Both the position numbers and the translations under genes were made by a program. Of a stretch of 64,000 bases of DNA, positions 28,147 to 38,586 are shown piece by piece. Where the stretch lies: contig NC_067205.1 in NCBI RefSeq assembly GCF_026262505.1, positions 3,100,001 through 3,164,000 of the forward strand, given 5' to 3'. Position 1 is the stretch's first letter. The number at the start of each line of letters is the position of its first letter. A model generated the notes under the pieces. That model made no database searches. It had not been told where the DNA came from and saw only the letters and a list, made by a program, of their open reading frames with translations. The DNA comes from Trichomonas vaginalis G3. Lineage: Eukaryota; Parabasalia; Trichomonadida; Trichomonadidae.

Positions 28147-29818
28147 TCATTCATCTTTCCACTTGATTAAATCAATGTAGAATGGTATATCCCCATCAAG
28201 GGGCAGAATAATTTCATTTTTTTCGAATATTGCAGGCGAAATTGCTGATTCTGCAAGAGGACCGGAAGGATTTATTGCATATATGCAAACTCTTATATCT
28301 TTTTTGACAACTTCTATCTTCACAATGCAATTATAGTGAAAAGATCTTTTAATTAATTGGGCTTGGCTGAATAATGAATTTCTGACATCAATAACTAGAT
28401 TTTGATTTGTCACAGTAATGCAATATCTTGGTATTCCTTCATCAGAGTCAACTTCATCTTTTGTCATTAAAACTCCAGACAATTCACAAACGAATTCTCC
28501 ATTATTCAGCATAGTATATGTAGTAACTCTTCTTTCTTCATCGATTAAGATCACTTTTGGCATCATGAGTCTCTCATTTACTTCAATTGTCATTGAATCT
28601 AAAATGTTTCGAGCCTTTGTAGTAATTTCGAGACTCCCAACACTTCTATTCAATTGTACATAATCATTTTTATATAAAAGATTGTTTGCAAGTTTATCAA
28701 TGGTTGTAAAAATTACAGTTTCATGCAATTGAAATATTTTGGAAAAAGAGTCCACAAGAATTGCCCAAAACTCTTTATCTCTAGAGAAAATGTTTGAAGT
28801 GAACTGAAGAAAGTAAATCGAGATCATCGTTAAGAAATACAATTCGTTTGATGATAAATCACTAACTATAAAGTTTTTGAAGTTTCCTTTTAGTATTGAT
28901 TGTATTAATAGTGCTTTGTCACTAACGTGGGATATAATATCTCCAATAAAATTTAAATCAAATGGATCTAACAATTGAAAAGGAATTAGGAACTGGCGCT
29001 CTGGTTTACAACTTTTGCATATAAAGTCCTTTGGAATAAATCCATAGTCTAAACCTTCGCATTTCTTGTGTACCCAAAATTTGCAACGACTGCATTGAAT
29101 TAATCTATCAGAATAGTTATTATTATTGCCGCATGAGCATTTAATTCTTATTTCTCTGCAGAATGGACAATAATATACATCAGACTCATCCACTCTTCTA
29201 AAATTTACACAATCAGAATGCACAAAAAATGGCAAAAAGAGCATTGAACAAGTGATTTGTCACGATTCTCGGAATTACATACGCATCTGATACCATTTGT
29301 TCGTTTCTCATCGTTTTCATATATTGGGTTTGGCGGATTTAACTGAGGTAGCTCAAAAATATTAATAACTGGCATTGTAAGTCTAGAGTACTCGCATGAA
29401 CTAGAATTTGGTGAAGATTTATATTCAAATTGACTTGGAATAGGAAGATCTTCGACGGAAAATTTTTTGTAGTTAGTATCTCAGGAAGAGTGTATTTTCG
29501 TTTATTCGCATGCGATGAGTTTGTAGAGTTATTGCATTGAGATGATAAATCTAATTCTTTTGTCTGTGTTTGTAGATTCAAATTTTGGGATTGAATATTT
29601 TTGTTATAATTGATGTTTGGTATTTGATAAATGTTCATTTTTGGGATTAGATAATTGGTCGGTAGAGGTGGTGCCGAAGGAGGAACAACAATTTCATCTG
29701 ATTTTAAACTTATTGGTATTGGCTTAGATGTTTCAGGAGTTGGTGGCTTCGGAACAAGGAGTTTATGAATCTCTATTAGTATGTCAGGTCCATTTATTTT
29801 TGATTTCTCTGTAGTCAT
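28147..29818 (-). CDS. Tandem PHD finger plus SET-like chromatin protein (host)
   Basis: The N-terminal part (MTTEKSKINGPDIL, start 29818) is Pro/Asn-rich. Two PHD-type zinc fingers follow: one with GIRCVCNSENRD and CSFCHF (about 29210-29290), the second with IKCSC, LIQCSRCKFWVHKKC and FICKSC. The C-terminal domain has an MLL5/Set3-like SET pattern (NLVIDVRNSLFSQAQLIKRS, then IRVCIYA). Proteins of this kind sit in histone deacetylase complexes rather than methylating histones. The frame is interrupted twice, near 29465 and near 29230; both are one base short in homopolymer runs, which suggests sequencing error or a young pseudogene. Confidence 0.6.
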
Positions 29819-30937
29819 ATTGGTTTTAATTATATATTGAATTGAAAATGAAAAATTAATGGAATAACAAGCAATATCAATTAAAACATCTCTGAGTTGT
29901 TTGAAAATAAACGATATATATTCAAAAATTGACTTCACATCACTTGAATCTTTCAAAATTCAAGGCATTAAATATTAATAATTTATTGAAGGAGGTGATA
30001 TTAAAGATCAATATCAAATGTGAAGTGAAATGATTGAGATCGATTTATCCAATTATCGAGCTACAACCACACAAAAAATTTATTCTTTGAAAGCTTAAAA
30101 TTTAGCAATTATATTAAAAGCAAGATGTTATTATTTTTATTGGCTTTTTGCAAAAAAAACGATGAGGTACTACGAATAATAATCTCATGATTTATTGAAT
30201 TAATAGATAATCTAATCGCATTATTCATTTTCCTGTTTTTAATTTGAATCCTTACAATTCGAATTTTTGATTGAAAACATTTGATGCAGCTCATAGAAAA
30301 ATTAATCATTTCTCCCATTTCATCGTTTTTATGATTTAATAAAAAATCGATTAAAATATAATATACAACAATAAATTTTAGCAATCAAAAATTCTGAATA
30401 GACCAGCTAAACATAACCAATTCTTGTGTTTCAATGTATCCATATGGAATTTGATTTGAATTTATTAGGCATTTTCAAAATTTGATACTTTTTTTTCCTA
30501 CATCAGATTCATTCTTTATTAATTCATAATAATTGCATATTTTCTAGCAAGTATGTTATATGCTAATATATTTTCAATCAATTGAATCGAAAAATCAAAT
30601 TGGCGTACAATCACGAATCTCAATTCATCACCTTTGTTACTACATTTAAATGTGAGTTTTGTATTAAGCCATAATAATACTAAATCAGCTCAACTAGTAT
30701 AATTTTGATATCTATTCGGGAATGAAAATAATTGTATAAGAAATAAATTTGGAAAAAAAGAGTCGTCTTACTAGTCCCAGGTTTTATTTATAATTTTCAA
30801 ACAATATCCATGATTATTCATAAAACTCTTATGAATCCATAAAATTTATTACACAAAGTAAAGGAGGTACTATTTAAATAAGAGAAAAACACTTAATTAA
30901 TTCAATAGAAAATAGTATAAAAAAGATTTAAATTACA
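29819..30937. other. Gene-free intergenic stretch
   Basis: About 1.1 kb of very AT-rich DNA between the PHD gene start and the end of the 1625-residue gene. One low-complexity frame at 30109-30384 shows no protein-like pattern. No RNA gene or repeat family was recognised. Confidence 0.6.
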
Positions 30938-33900
30938 TTATTTGATTTTTGAAAGAATTTTCATTGCTTCGTCAACAATTGCTTGTTGTTCTTTCTGGTA
31001 AGCTTCCTTAGCTATCAAAGGCATCACATCATAATTCTTTGTTGCCTTTGCATCATTGAAAGCCTCCAATGTCCATCCAAATTGAATCAGAAGCAAAGTT
31101 CTTAAATTTGCATCCTGAAGTGTCTTTATCATCACTAATCCTAACGGAGAGTTCATGTGCATGTAAACAGTTCTCATCAATATCGGTGAAATAAATTCAC
31201 TGAAAAATTTTTGTGTCACTTTTTTCTCAAATTCATTTAAAAATTCGATAATTGTTTCTTCATGTTCATTGACTAGCATATCGCATAATCTTTCAGCTAC
31301 ACTTCTCATACTTATCTGTGTGTAGTCTATTATGCTCATTCCGAGTTCGAATTTGGAGTCTTTCAGTAGAAAAGACGCGACAGAAATTTTTGCTTCATTT
31401 CCACCGAAAATGTTCAATGCTCTGCAGTCATTTATTCCCTTTTCAACGCATATCTCGCAGAACTTCTTCTGCAGATGGACTCCCTCCACGAGATACTTGA
31501 CTTCTGGCATAACCATCGTTGACAAACTCCTCTCGATCATGTCCAGACATCTGATTGTTTCTTTCGTTGTTTCCGCTGATGCAAAAAGTTCCTGTGCCGT
31601 GTATAATGATGCTTCAGTTCTTCCGAGAAGCAATTCTATGTCGAAGCTCAGTTGGCTGAGTTTCCTTTGTTTAGAAATTTCAAGTAACTTTTTGAGAAGG
31701 TTATTGAATTTTTTGAGAGAAGGATCATTTTGTTTCATTGAGTCTTTGAGCATGTCCAGTGATCTGAACGAGAGTGCGGGTATGAATATGGCGTTGAAGA
31801 ACAAGTTCCACTTCGACTGGAGGTCCCTCTGCGTCTCAATCAACTGGAAAGGAATCATAAACGACCTTCTTTTGACTAAATAGATGCAGCGCTCGCTAGG
31901 AGGTGCTTTGTCTTTGAGGTATGTGCCCAGTGCTGACAGGGCCTCTGGTGGAGGAGTTGTTTCAACAACTGCATTCGAAATTCCGATTAATCTGTACAAA
32001 AAGTGAGGAATTATGTCAATGTCGTTGAGTATCGAGGATGATGATTGCTGCAGTGAGTGTTTCTGCATCAAATCGAAATTTGACATGTTCCTTTGTAAAA
32101 TCGGAGAATTTATGACGCGTTCTGGATTTCTCTTCCGCGCTCTTACATCGAATGACTCCGTAGATTTAAACGATTCGAATTTTACGTTTTGGAAAACCGC
32201 AGAATTTTTGATCAGATCCTGCTGTAAAAATTCATCCATGAATATCTCGATGTCTGGAGGGATTCCTGTGGTAACAATTTCGCTCACAAGGGCTCTGTCT
32301 ACCCAGGAATTGAATTGGACGTGCTGGACCATCGTTTGGACGATGAAAGAGGTGTTCTGAGATTTCTTTTTTCTTCTGTCAACAGCCAGGCGAAGTGCTT
32401 CATCAAATAAGCCAAGATCTATAACTTTCTGGGCATAATTATCCTTGATTTCGTTGCATTCGATGTTCCAGACCGAAGAAATTTGAGATGATAATTCAAA
32501 TTCGTCAAATTTCAAGCAAAGTCTGATCAGATTACTTCCGCAATCATTAGAAAGGAACTCATTGAACGAGTATTCGACTCCATACTTGTTACAAAGGTTA
32601 CAATTGATAAATTTTCGCAGACAAGTTACTCTTCTTTGCAAATCATTGATTGCAGGCTCAACAGAGTTCATTTCCTGGAATACCTGTCGTATCTCTGTGA
32701 TCTTTTGCACTGCTTTGTTCAACGTTTTCAGAGCAGATTCTTCAATCATCGGCTGGTCGATGTTTAGCGAGTCAACATACGACGAAATATTTTTCCCTAC
32801 AAACTTTGCAAGCGTTGATGGCTGTTTGAAACAAGGTCCGTATTTCTTGACAAAATCAGCCAACATTTGCAGTTTGTACACGATTGGGATATCTGTAGGT
32901 GCGAGTTTTGATGTTATATATGAGATTAAGTCCTTTGAGCAGTCAATATTTGTAAATTGTTGCATAATTTGAGTAAATTCTGGTTGTTCTATGTTGGATC
33001 TGGCTGTAATTGCCGGATCTTGCTCTATCTTCCATGTTTTTGGTATACTCGAGAAGAATTTCTCAGCTCCTTGCAAGATTGAAGTTTGATATCTTTGTGG
33101 AAGCGACGAAATGATCTCTGTCTTGAGTGCTGGTACGAGATCAAGTATTCTGTCTATGGATTCGTTCTTGTGGAGCAGATTCAGTGCTTCTTCTCTCAAG
33201 ATATTGATAGTATTCATTTCATATCTGAAAACTGTTATGAATTCTGCGGCAATATTGTATTCATTGTCCTTAAGGAGTTTGGAAAGACTCGTTTTAAGTG
33301 GATATGGGTTGCAAATTCCAGAAACTTTTGCAAGAATGTTGACTCTGTCGAATAATTCGTCTCCGCAGTAGCAGTTTTGTAAAGTATCTCTCAGTTTGAC
33401 CAAATCTACCTTCTCAATTATTTCTAAAATTGTGTTTTTGAACTTTTCGTAGTTTAATCTGAAAGAAACATCGATAACTGTATCAGAATCAATTGGATTT
33501 GCCTCCAAAGCAATCTTCAGCATCGATTCCAGCTTCTCCTGGGAGATTCCTGTCTGACAATTTTCATCTGAATCCAAAACAACTGGATTTTCCTTTTGTG
33601 CATCAATTCTATCAATATACCGGCCAACAGAAATTGAATACATTACATCCGGATGTAAATTATTGAAAATCATTCCTCCAATTTGAACAATTGGATAATC
33701 TGAGAGGTAAGGAATGGCTTCTTGTATGTTATCGCTCATGTAAAGTAAAACAGCTTCTGTTATATCCATATTTATTAGCTTTGCGATACCTTTTGCCTGT
33801 TCAATTAACCCTTCGTGTAATAAATTGGACAAAATTCGATGGGGATTGAATTCCAGTATCTCTCCTATAGTTTTATTAGGGTGGGAAGCAAAGAGCTGGG

Positions 33901-35815
33901 GTAATAAATGGTCTAAGTACGCAATAAATGAACTTAATTTTTCTGACATTCTTAAAAAGCTGTTTAGCTCTGTAACTGGCCATGAAACGGCTGTTAGTCT
34001 TGATAGTTTGTTATTTATTGCGTTAATGGCCGCAGTTGGCTTGAATAATTCCAAAGGTTCATTTTCAAGTCTTTGTTTTGCTATTTTGTAAGCATTTTGT
34101 GGGACATTATTTCCATCTATTGACTGGAACAGCTGAGATTCGTCTTTTGTCAGCACTTTTTCCAACAAAATCAGATCTCTATGCGGATTTCCTTCTACTG
34201 CTGCCTTTGTCACTGTGTCCCTGTATATCTCGAAGAAGTCGACGGACTTGGAGTACAAGTGCGCTATCTGCTCAGCGATCTGCCAGTCCTTCTTCAGCAG
34301 GGCGCGGTCGAGCATCGACTGAATCGACGCCATCGCGCAGTCCATCGTGTTCGTCTGGTCAAGGAGGTTGGAGATAAGAATGCGGCGGTGTGCGTTGCGT
34401 AAGTGCTCGGACAGCTCGTTGGATGTCGTCAGTTCGAGAAGCAATGGAATTATTTTTTCGGCGGCGGAGGGATTGGAGCAGAACCCGATCTTCTCCAGGA
34501 ATATGAGTGAGAAGATATCAACAATGACGGCTTGCAAAACGCTCTGTGACTCGATATTTCGGATGGATGAGTCAATGATTTTGATTTTGTCGTCTGTTTG
34601 ATGAGAAAAGTACTGAACGGCGTATCCGACAGCGAAGTAGGCGCAGACAAAATCAAAATCTGCGGTGGAATCTTGGTCGTTTATGGTGAAATACTTAACA
34701 TTCCGCGTTTCTTGGAAAATTTCGCCGTTAAAGTTGTCCAGAGCGATACGTAAATTGTAAGGTAAAGAATTTTCGGAAAGATTGGCCAAGGAAACGTTCA
34801 CTCCTGTTGATTGTTTGATTTTTGTAATCAATTCGAAGTCATTTTTAAGTCTTTCCATAAATTCGCCAAATATGTTCTTTGGTGTTGTTGTAAGAGAGTT
34901 TATTTTGTTGATAATCCATGAAGTATTCTGCATTCTTTTATGCATGCAGCCAATAAGGGCAATTGCCTTCAAATCAGGGAACAACGTCAAGTAGGATGTA
35001 CCTGCTTCATCATTCTCTAGGTCGTATTGCTTCAGAGAGTTAAGAAGAGTTAAATCTATAATGTGCTGATTCGTTGCAGCGGCAGTGTTAAATAAAGCGC
35101 CCAATTTACTGCCACCACCAAAAATGGTTGTAGTAGGAAATGGATATCTCGTGAAAATATATTGCTGTAGCCGCTGAATAATTTCGGGATTTGAAAATAC
35201 GAACGATTTGCCAAATAGTTTTTCTGCGCTTTCCATGTCGGTGAAAGGTATTGCTTCTGTGCGATATATGTTAAGGCCTAAGAAGTCAAAAATGTCGTAG
35301 CCAATCGCTTGAAAAAGAACATTTTTGTCGAAAACATCCAAAATTTTCAAAACATCTTGTCGTATTGCATTGAACAGTGGTGGTGCATGTCTAAATAGTT
35401 GGAGTAAGAGCTGGGCAAGTTGTTGTTCTTTATCTGACTTTTGCGTTTTGATATAATCGATAATTAGCTCAAAATTTGGATGCAATGCTCGTATAGCTTG
35501 AAGGAATAACAGTTTTAAGTCGCAATTAACTTCAAAATCGAAAAATCTGGCAATGCAATTTACAAAATGTTGAAAATTCATGTTATTATGGCCAGAGTCT
35601 TGTGGGGAATACAAGAATGGAGGAACTGAAGTTGAGAGGGACTCTAGAATATATTTTGAAGATGCGGGATTTAACGATTGTAAGTAAAATATTGCAGGAA
35701 CTGAGTTGAAAAAGCACAATTCACGGACTGCATGCGCTTCACGTTCAGATACGGGTAATCTTCCGTATTTTGAAAGCTCTCCTGAGGAAAAATTTCGATC
35801 CAAGATTTCATTCAT
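30938..35815 (-). CDS. Large alpha-helical solenoid protein (host)
   Basis: A 1625-residue protein made almost entirely of amphipathic helix pairs (for example NPHRILSNLLHEGLIEQAKG and DRALLKKDWQIAEQIAHLYS). It has no membrane segment or catalytic motif. The helix-pair rhythm and size recall trafficking solenoids such as spastizin (ZFYVE26) or spatacsin, but no FYVE finger is visible and homology is not established. A patch around 34170-34480 is markedly richer in G and C than the rest of the gene while keeping the frame. Confidence 0.75.
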   Translation of the reverse strand: MNEILDRNFSSGELSKYGRLPVSEREAHAVRELCFFNSVPAIFYLQSLNPASSKYILESLSTSVPPFLYSPQDSGHNNMNFQHFVNCIARFFDFEVNCDLKLLFLQAIRALHPNFELIIDYIKTQKSDKEQQLAQLLLQLFRHAPPLFNAIRQDVLKILDVFDKNVLFQAIGYDIFDFLGLNIYRTEAIPFTDMESAEKLFGKSFVFSNPEIIQRLQQYIFTRYPFPTTTIFGGGSKLGALFNTAAATNQHIIDLTLLNSLKQYDLENDEAGTSYLTLFPDLKAIALIGCMHKRMQNTSWIINKINSLTTTPKNIFGEFMERLKNDFELITKIKQSTGVNVSLANLSENSLPYNLRIALDNFNGEIFQETRNVKYFTINDQDSTADFDFVCAYFAVGYAVQYFSHQTDDKIKIIDSSIRNIESQSVLQAVIVDIFSLIFLEKIGFCSNPSAAEKIIPLLLELTTSNELSEHLRNAHRRILISNLLDQTNTMDCAMASIQSMLDRALLKKDWQIAEQIAHLYSKSVDFFEIYRDTVTKAAVEGNPHRDLILLEKVLTKDESQLFQSIDGNNVPQNAYKIAKQRLENEPLELFKPTAAINAINNKLSRLTAVSWPVTELNSFLRMSEKLSSFIAYLDHLLPQLFASHPNKTIGEILEFNPHRILSNLLHEGLIEQAKGIAKLINMDITEAVLLYMSDNIQEAIPYLSDYPIVQIGGMIFNNLHPDVMYSISVGRYIDRIDAQKENPVVLDSDENCQTGISQEKLESMLKIALEANPIDSDTVIDVSFRLNYEKFKNTILEIIEKVDLVKLRDTLQNCYCGDELFDRVNILAKVSGICNPYPLKTSLSKLLKDNEYNIAAEFITVFRYEMNTINILREEALNLLHKNESIDRILDLVPALKTEIISSLPQRYQTSILQGAEKFFSSIPKTWKIEQDPAITARSNIEQPEFTQIMQQFTNIDCSKDLISYITSKLAPTDIPIVYKLQMLADFVKKYGPCFKQPSTLAKFVGKNISSYVDSLNIDQPMIEESALKTLNKAVQKITEIRQVFQEMNSVEPAINDLQRRVTCLRKFINCNLCNKYGVEYSFNEFLSNDCGSNLIRLCLKFDEFELSSQISSVWNIECNEIKDNYAQKVIDLGLFDEALRLAVDRRKKKSQNTSFIVQTMVQHVQFNSWVDRALVSEIVTTGIPPDIEIFMDEFLQQDLIKNSAVFQNVKFESFKSTESFDVRARKRNPERVINSPILQRNMSNFDLMQKHSLQQSSSSILNDIDIIPHFLYRLIGISNAVVETTPPPEALSALGTYLKDKAPPSERCIYLVKRRSFMIPFQLIETQRDLQSKWNLFFNAIFIPALSFRSLDMLKDSMKQNDPSLKKFNNLLKKLLEISKQRKLSQLSFDIELLLGRTEASLYTAQELFASAETTKETIRCLDMIERSLSTMVMPEVKYLVEGVHLQKKFCEICVEKGINDCRALNIFGGNEAKISVASFLLKDSKFELGMSIIDYTQISMRSVAERLCDMLVNEHEETIIEFLNEFEKKVTQKFFSEFISPILMRTVYMHMNSPLGLVMIKTLQDANLRTLLLIQFGWTLEAFNDAKATKNYDVMPLIAKEAYQKEQQAIVDEAMKILSKIK

Positions 35816-36329
35816 TGATGGATGTCATATCACATGTCAGCCATCGTTCTCTCTCAATAAAAAAAAATCGATTTGCAGTCATTTTATTACATCCCATTTA
35901 TTTAGCAGCCAAAATATTAATGGTTATAAATAATTGTATTATGGTTGTTATGAATGATGTGGATCCTGAAAAAATATCGCTGTTATTGAACCAAAAAAAT
36001 GATATCTTCATGTTTTTCTATTAGAATATGAATTTAAGATTTGAGTTTATCGTGTTTAAACTGAATTCTTCCATAGACATCCAAATCTAGTGCCTTAATA
36101 TTAAGAAATGGAGGGAATTTGAACAGCCTTTGGGAATAATTAAGATAACAATAAGTTATTTAGCAAAAAGTTGAAGAATCTTAGCTTGTATCTATCTGGA
36201 TATGATCTGAATTGATACAATTCTAAATAGATTTGATTTGAGCGAATTTTGACCGCATAAAATAAATTTAATCAACATGTATATGCTGTATATATGGTCA
36301 ATATTGAAATAACGACTAAAAACTAAAAT
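35816..36329. other. Intergenic region between divergent host genes
   Basis: About 510 bases between the starts of the solenoid gene and the glycosyltransferase gene. AT-rich; presumably holds both promoters. No repeat or RNA gene seen. Frames crossing it are low-complexity. Confidence 0.55.
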
Positions 36330-36371
36330 ATGGGTGTGACCCCCCCCTTATATCTTGTCTTACTTTCAAAT

Positions 36372-37706
36372 ATGAAATTTAAATCGAAGATTCTCGGTGA
36401 TAGTTGTTTGAGTTTCATATTTGTAATAATTTCGTGTCTACTGTTCCAAAAGAAAGAGGAGACACCATATATGAAAGTTAGTATTTGGCAAAATTTCTAT
36501 TATCCGAATCCAAAACCAAATTCATCACTTCCATTTTATCAAATTCCTTCAAATATGCTTATTCGATACACAAGGAAGATACCGTATTGGATGCTTAACT
36601 ATGCTTTATTATCATCAGACAGAGTAAACGACCTCAAGACCGAATATTGTTTTGTTACAAGATCATTGGTATATGTCGGAATTTATGACAATGTCTATTC
36701 TTCATACGACCCAATGACAAATCAATTTGGTTTTTCAATGAGGCCTCCTTACAGCTACGCCAAGCCATCAACCCGTGAAGTTATAGGAACATACGATATT
36801 GGTGTCTGGGTGCATGATTTTTATCACCAATGGGGCCACCTGATAGTAGATTATCTGTCGTCACTCATGTACTTGCCTCAGGAAGTATTTGACCAAGGAT
36901 TTGCCATTCACGGTCCATGGGCAGGTGGTCATTGTGTCAGAGATTGGCTCAAACTACTCAATATCAGTGCAATTGTCTTTGATGGATATACAAACAAGCA
37001 ATGCTTCTTCCGCCACCTCTACGTTGTTAACGAAATGTCAGATGCGCACAGAGCTATGACTGGCGGACTCCAAATGATAAGGCAGAGGCTTATAGATAAC
37101 CAAAAATTTGATCAAATTCCGATGACGAAATTTATTGTGCTAAATAGAGAAGATATGCGATTCCTTTCGAACTATGATGAATTAGTAGATACTTTGAACA
37201 AGGAAGTTCCGATAGATGAAGGTCAAAAGTGGGAGAAATTTGATAACAAAGGAGAACTTCTTCATATAATGAAAGTATGGGCATCAATCAAAGTTCTAGT
37301 GACTGTAGGTGGCTCGCAGTTATTTAATAGTGTGTTTATGCACAGAAATGCAGGAATATTAAATATATTTCCTGACAATTTGTTCATTGAACAGTTACAA
37401 CTTGCTATTATTAGTGAGTTCTTCATGGCTGGTGTGTTCTTCAAGGATTTCGACCATAATGGCAGGACCGGATATAAAGTAGACATTCCAAGAGTAATAA
37501 GACACACGAAACAGGTTGTTTACGCTGTTCAGAACAAGAAGTGGGGAAATACAGATAATTTGCACCAATTCTTCAATGTTTGGCATCAAGAGCAATGTCC
37601 CAAAAACTTAGTTGATCATATTTATGTCGACTACTTCATTGACGAAGAACTGAAGTATGAATACAGAAACCTTGGATTCAAAGTTGCAAATATAACTGGT
37701 TCTTGA
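36372..37706 (+). CDS. GT61-type (DUF563) glycosyltransferase (host)
   Basis: 444 residues from the ATG at 36372; an upstream in-frame ATG at 36330 would add 14. A short cytoplasmic start and one membrane anchor (CLSFIFVIISCLLF, about 11-24) give a type II Golgi topology. The catalytic domain shows WVHDFYHQWGHLIVDYLSS (about 150-170) and VTVGGSQLFNSVFMHRNAG (about 310-330), typical of the GT61 family of xylosyl-/O-GlcNAc-type transferases. Likely decorates surface or secreted glycans; donor and acceptor are unknown. Confidence 0.75.
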   Translation: MKFKSKILGDSCLSFIFVIISCLLFQKKEETPYMKVSIWQNFYYPNPKPNSSLPFYQIPSNMLIRYTRKIPYWMLNYALLSSDRVNDLKTEYCFVTRSLVYVGIYDNVYSSYDPMTNQFGFSMRPPYSYAKPSTREVIGTYDIGVWVHDFYHQWGHLIVDYLSSLMYLPQEVFDQGFAIHGPWAGGHCVRDWLKLLNISAIVFDGYTNKQCFFRHLYVVNEMSDAHRAMTGGLQMIRQRLIDNQKFDQIPMTKFIVLNREDMRFLSNYDELVDTLNKEVPIDEGQKWEKFDNKGELLHIMKVWASIKVLVTVGGSQLFNSVFMHRNAGILNIFPDNLFIEQLQLAIISEFFMAGVFFKDFDHNGRTGYKVDIPRVIRHTKQVVYAVQNKKWGNTDNLHQFFNVWHQEQCPKNLVDHIYVDYFIDEELKYEYRNLGFKVANITGS

Positions 37707-38362
37707 TCTGTTTCATTTTGTGTTTATATGATAGAAATTTTGTTTGAATAAAATTTGTAATGATTTGTTTGAATTTTCGAATATATTTTATATATTACAC
37801 ATTCTAGTAACTTAAATCAAATAATGGGATTTATAAATGGAAAACAATGTTGCCATAAAGGTTGACTTCATAACAAAAATACAAGCCACTTCAAAATATT
37901 TTCATTGCAAATCTATTTTAAAAAAGGTATATTTAAGCTTGTCCAAAATCTCCGAAATAAAAAGAATCACCGCCAATAATCTCCTTAATTGGCGATTTTT
38001 AGGAATTTTTATCAGCTCCGCCAGATTTTTGATATTCACACCCTTTATTAGTATTTTTTAATTATTTAAAATTTTGCCGTTTTCCCATTAATTTTGAATA
38101 TATTTGTGATTTTTAAGCGGATACATTATAAAATATCATCTGATATTATTAGCATGTATGGGAAATATGAATAAGAACAAATCTAATAGTAAATACAGGA
38201 CCTACATTATTCGCAATATTATAATATATAATTAATTCATGAATATGAAAGAAATTCTTTGGGATTTTCAAATTGACTATCATTGACTCATTTCTCTATA
38301 TATGTTATATGATAAAAGATATAGCATATAGAATATTAAAAGTCAAAAATAAATACCTGGAA

Positions 38363-38378
38363 GAATCTCCGGAGATTC
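38363..38378. repeat. Perfect palindrome GAATCTCCGGAGATTC
   Basis: Sixteen bases identical to their reverse complement, about 50 bases before the long hairpin. A related half (AAAATCTCCG) lies near 37944. Confidence 0.7.
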
Positions 38379-38430
38379 GGGGATTTACTTTTGCCGTTTT
38401 TTTCAGGGAGAAGGATCACACTTTTGAGAG

Positions 38431-38466
38431 TTTTACATGGCATTTGCCAGCAAATGCCATGTAAAA
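38431..38466. repeat. Hairpin with 17-bp perfect arms
   Basis: Arm TTTTACATGGCATTTGC, loop CA, then the exact complement. It begins about 240 bases after the GT61 3' region ends in simple AT-rich DNA and lies about 120 bases beyond the stop of the minus-strand gene at 38587. Could be a transposon end or an RNA 3'-end structure. Confidence 0.8.
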
Positions 38467-38586
38467 TTTTCTCAATTATTTTCCGACACCCTACTAATGT
38501 AATCTAAAAATAGCAAATTTGGGTAGCTATCACGGCGGAAAATTAAATAGTATCATTATTTAACAATACAAACAAAAAAATATTCT

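Larger units (their letters stand above)
37707..38586. other. Intergenic stretch with palindromes
   Basis: About 880 bases without a convincing gene. It holds several inverted repeats: one around 37960-38005 (CACCGCCAAT ... ATTGGCGATT), a perfect 16-bp palindrome at 38363-38378, and a 36-bp hairpin at 38431-38466. It may be the relic of a small non-autonomous DNA transposon. Confidence 0.45.

Noticed and set aside
30109-30384. 91-residue frame in the host intergenic region
   Set aside because: Low-complexity I/N/K-rich sequence with no leader or domain pattern.
33086-34656. Several plus- and minus-strand frames within the 1625-residue gene
   Set aside because: They are shadows, including those in the GC-rich patch, where fewer stop codons arise by chance.
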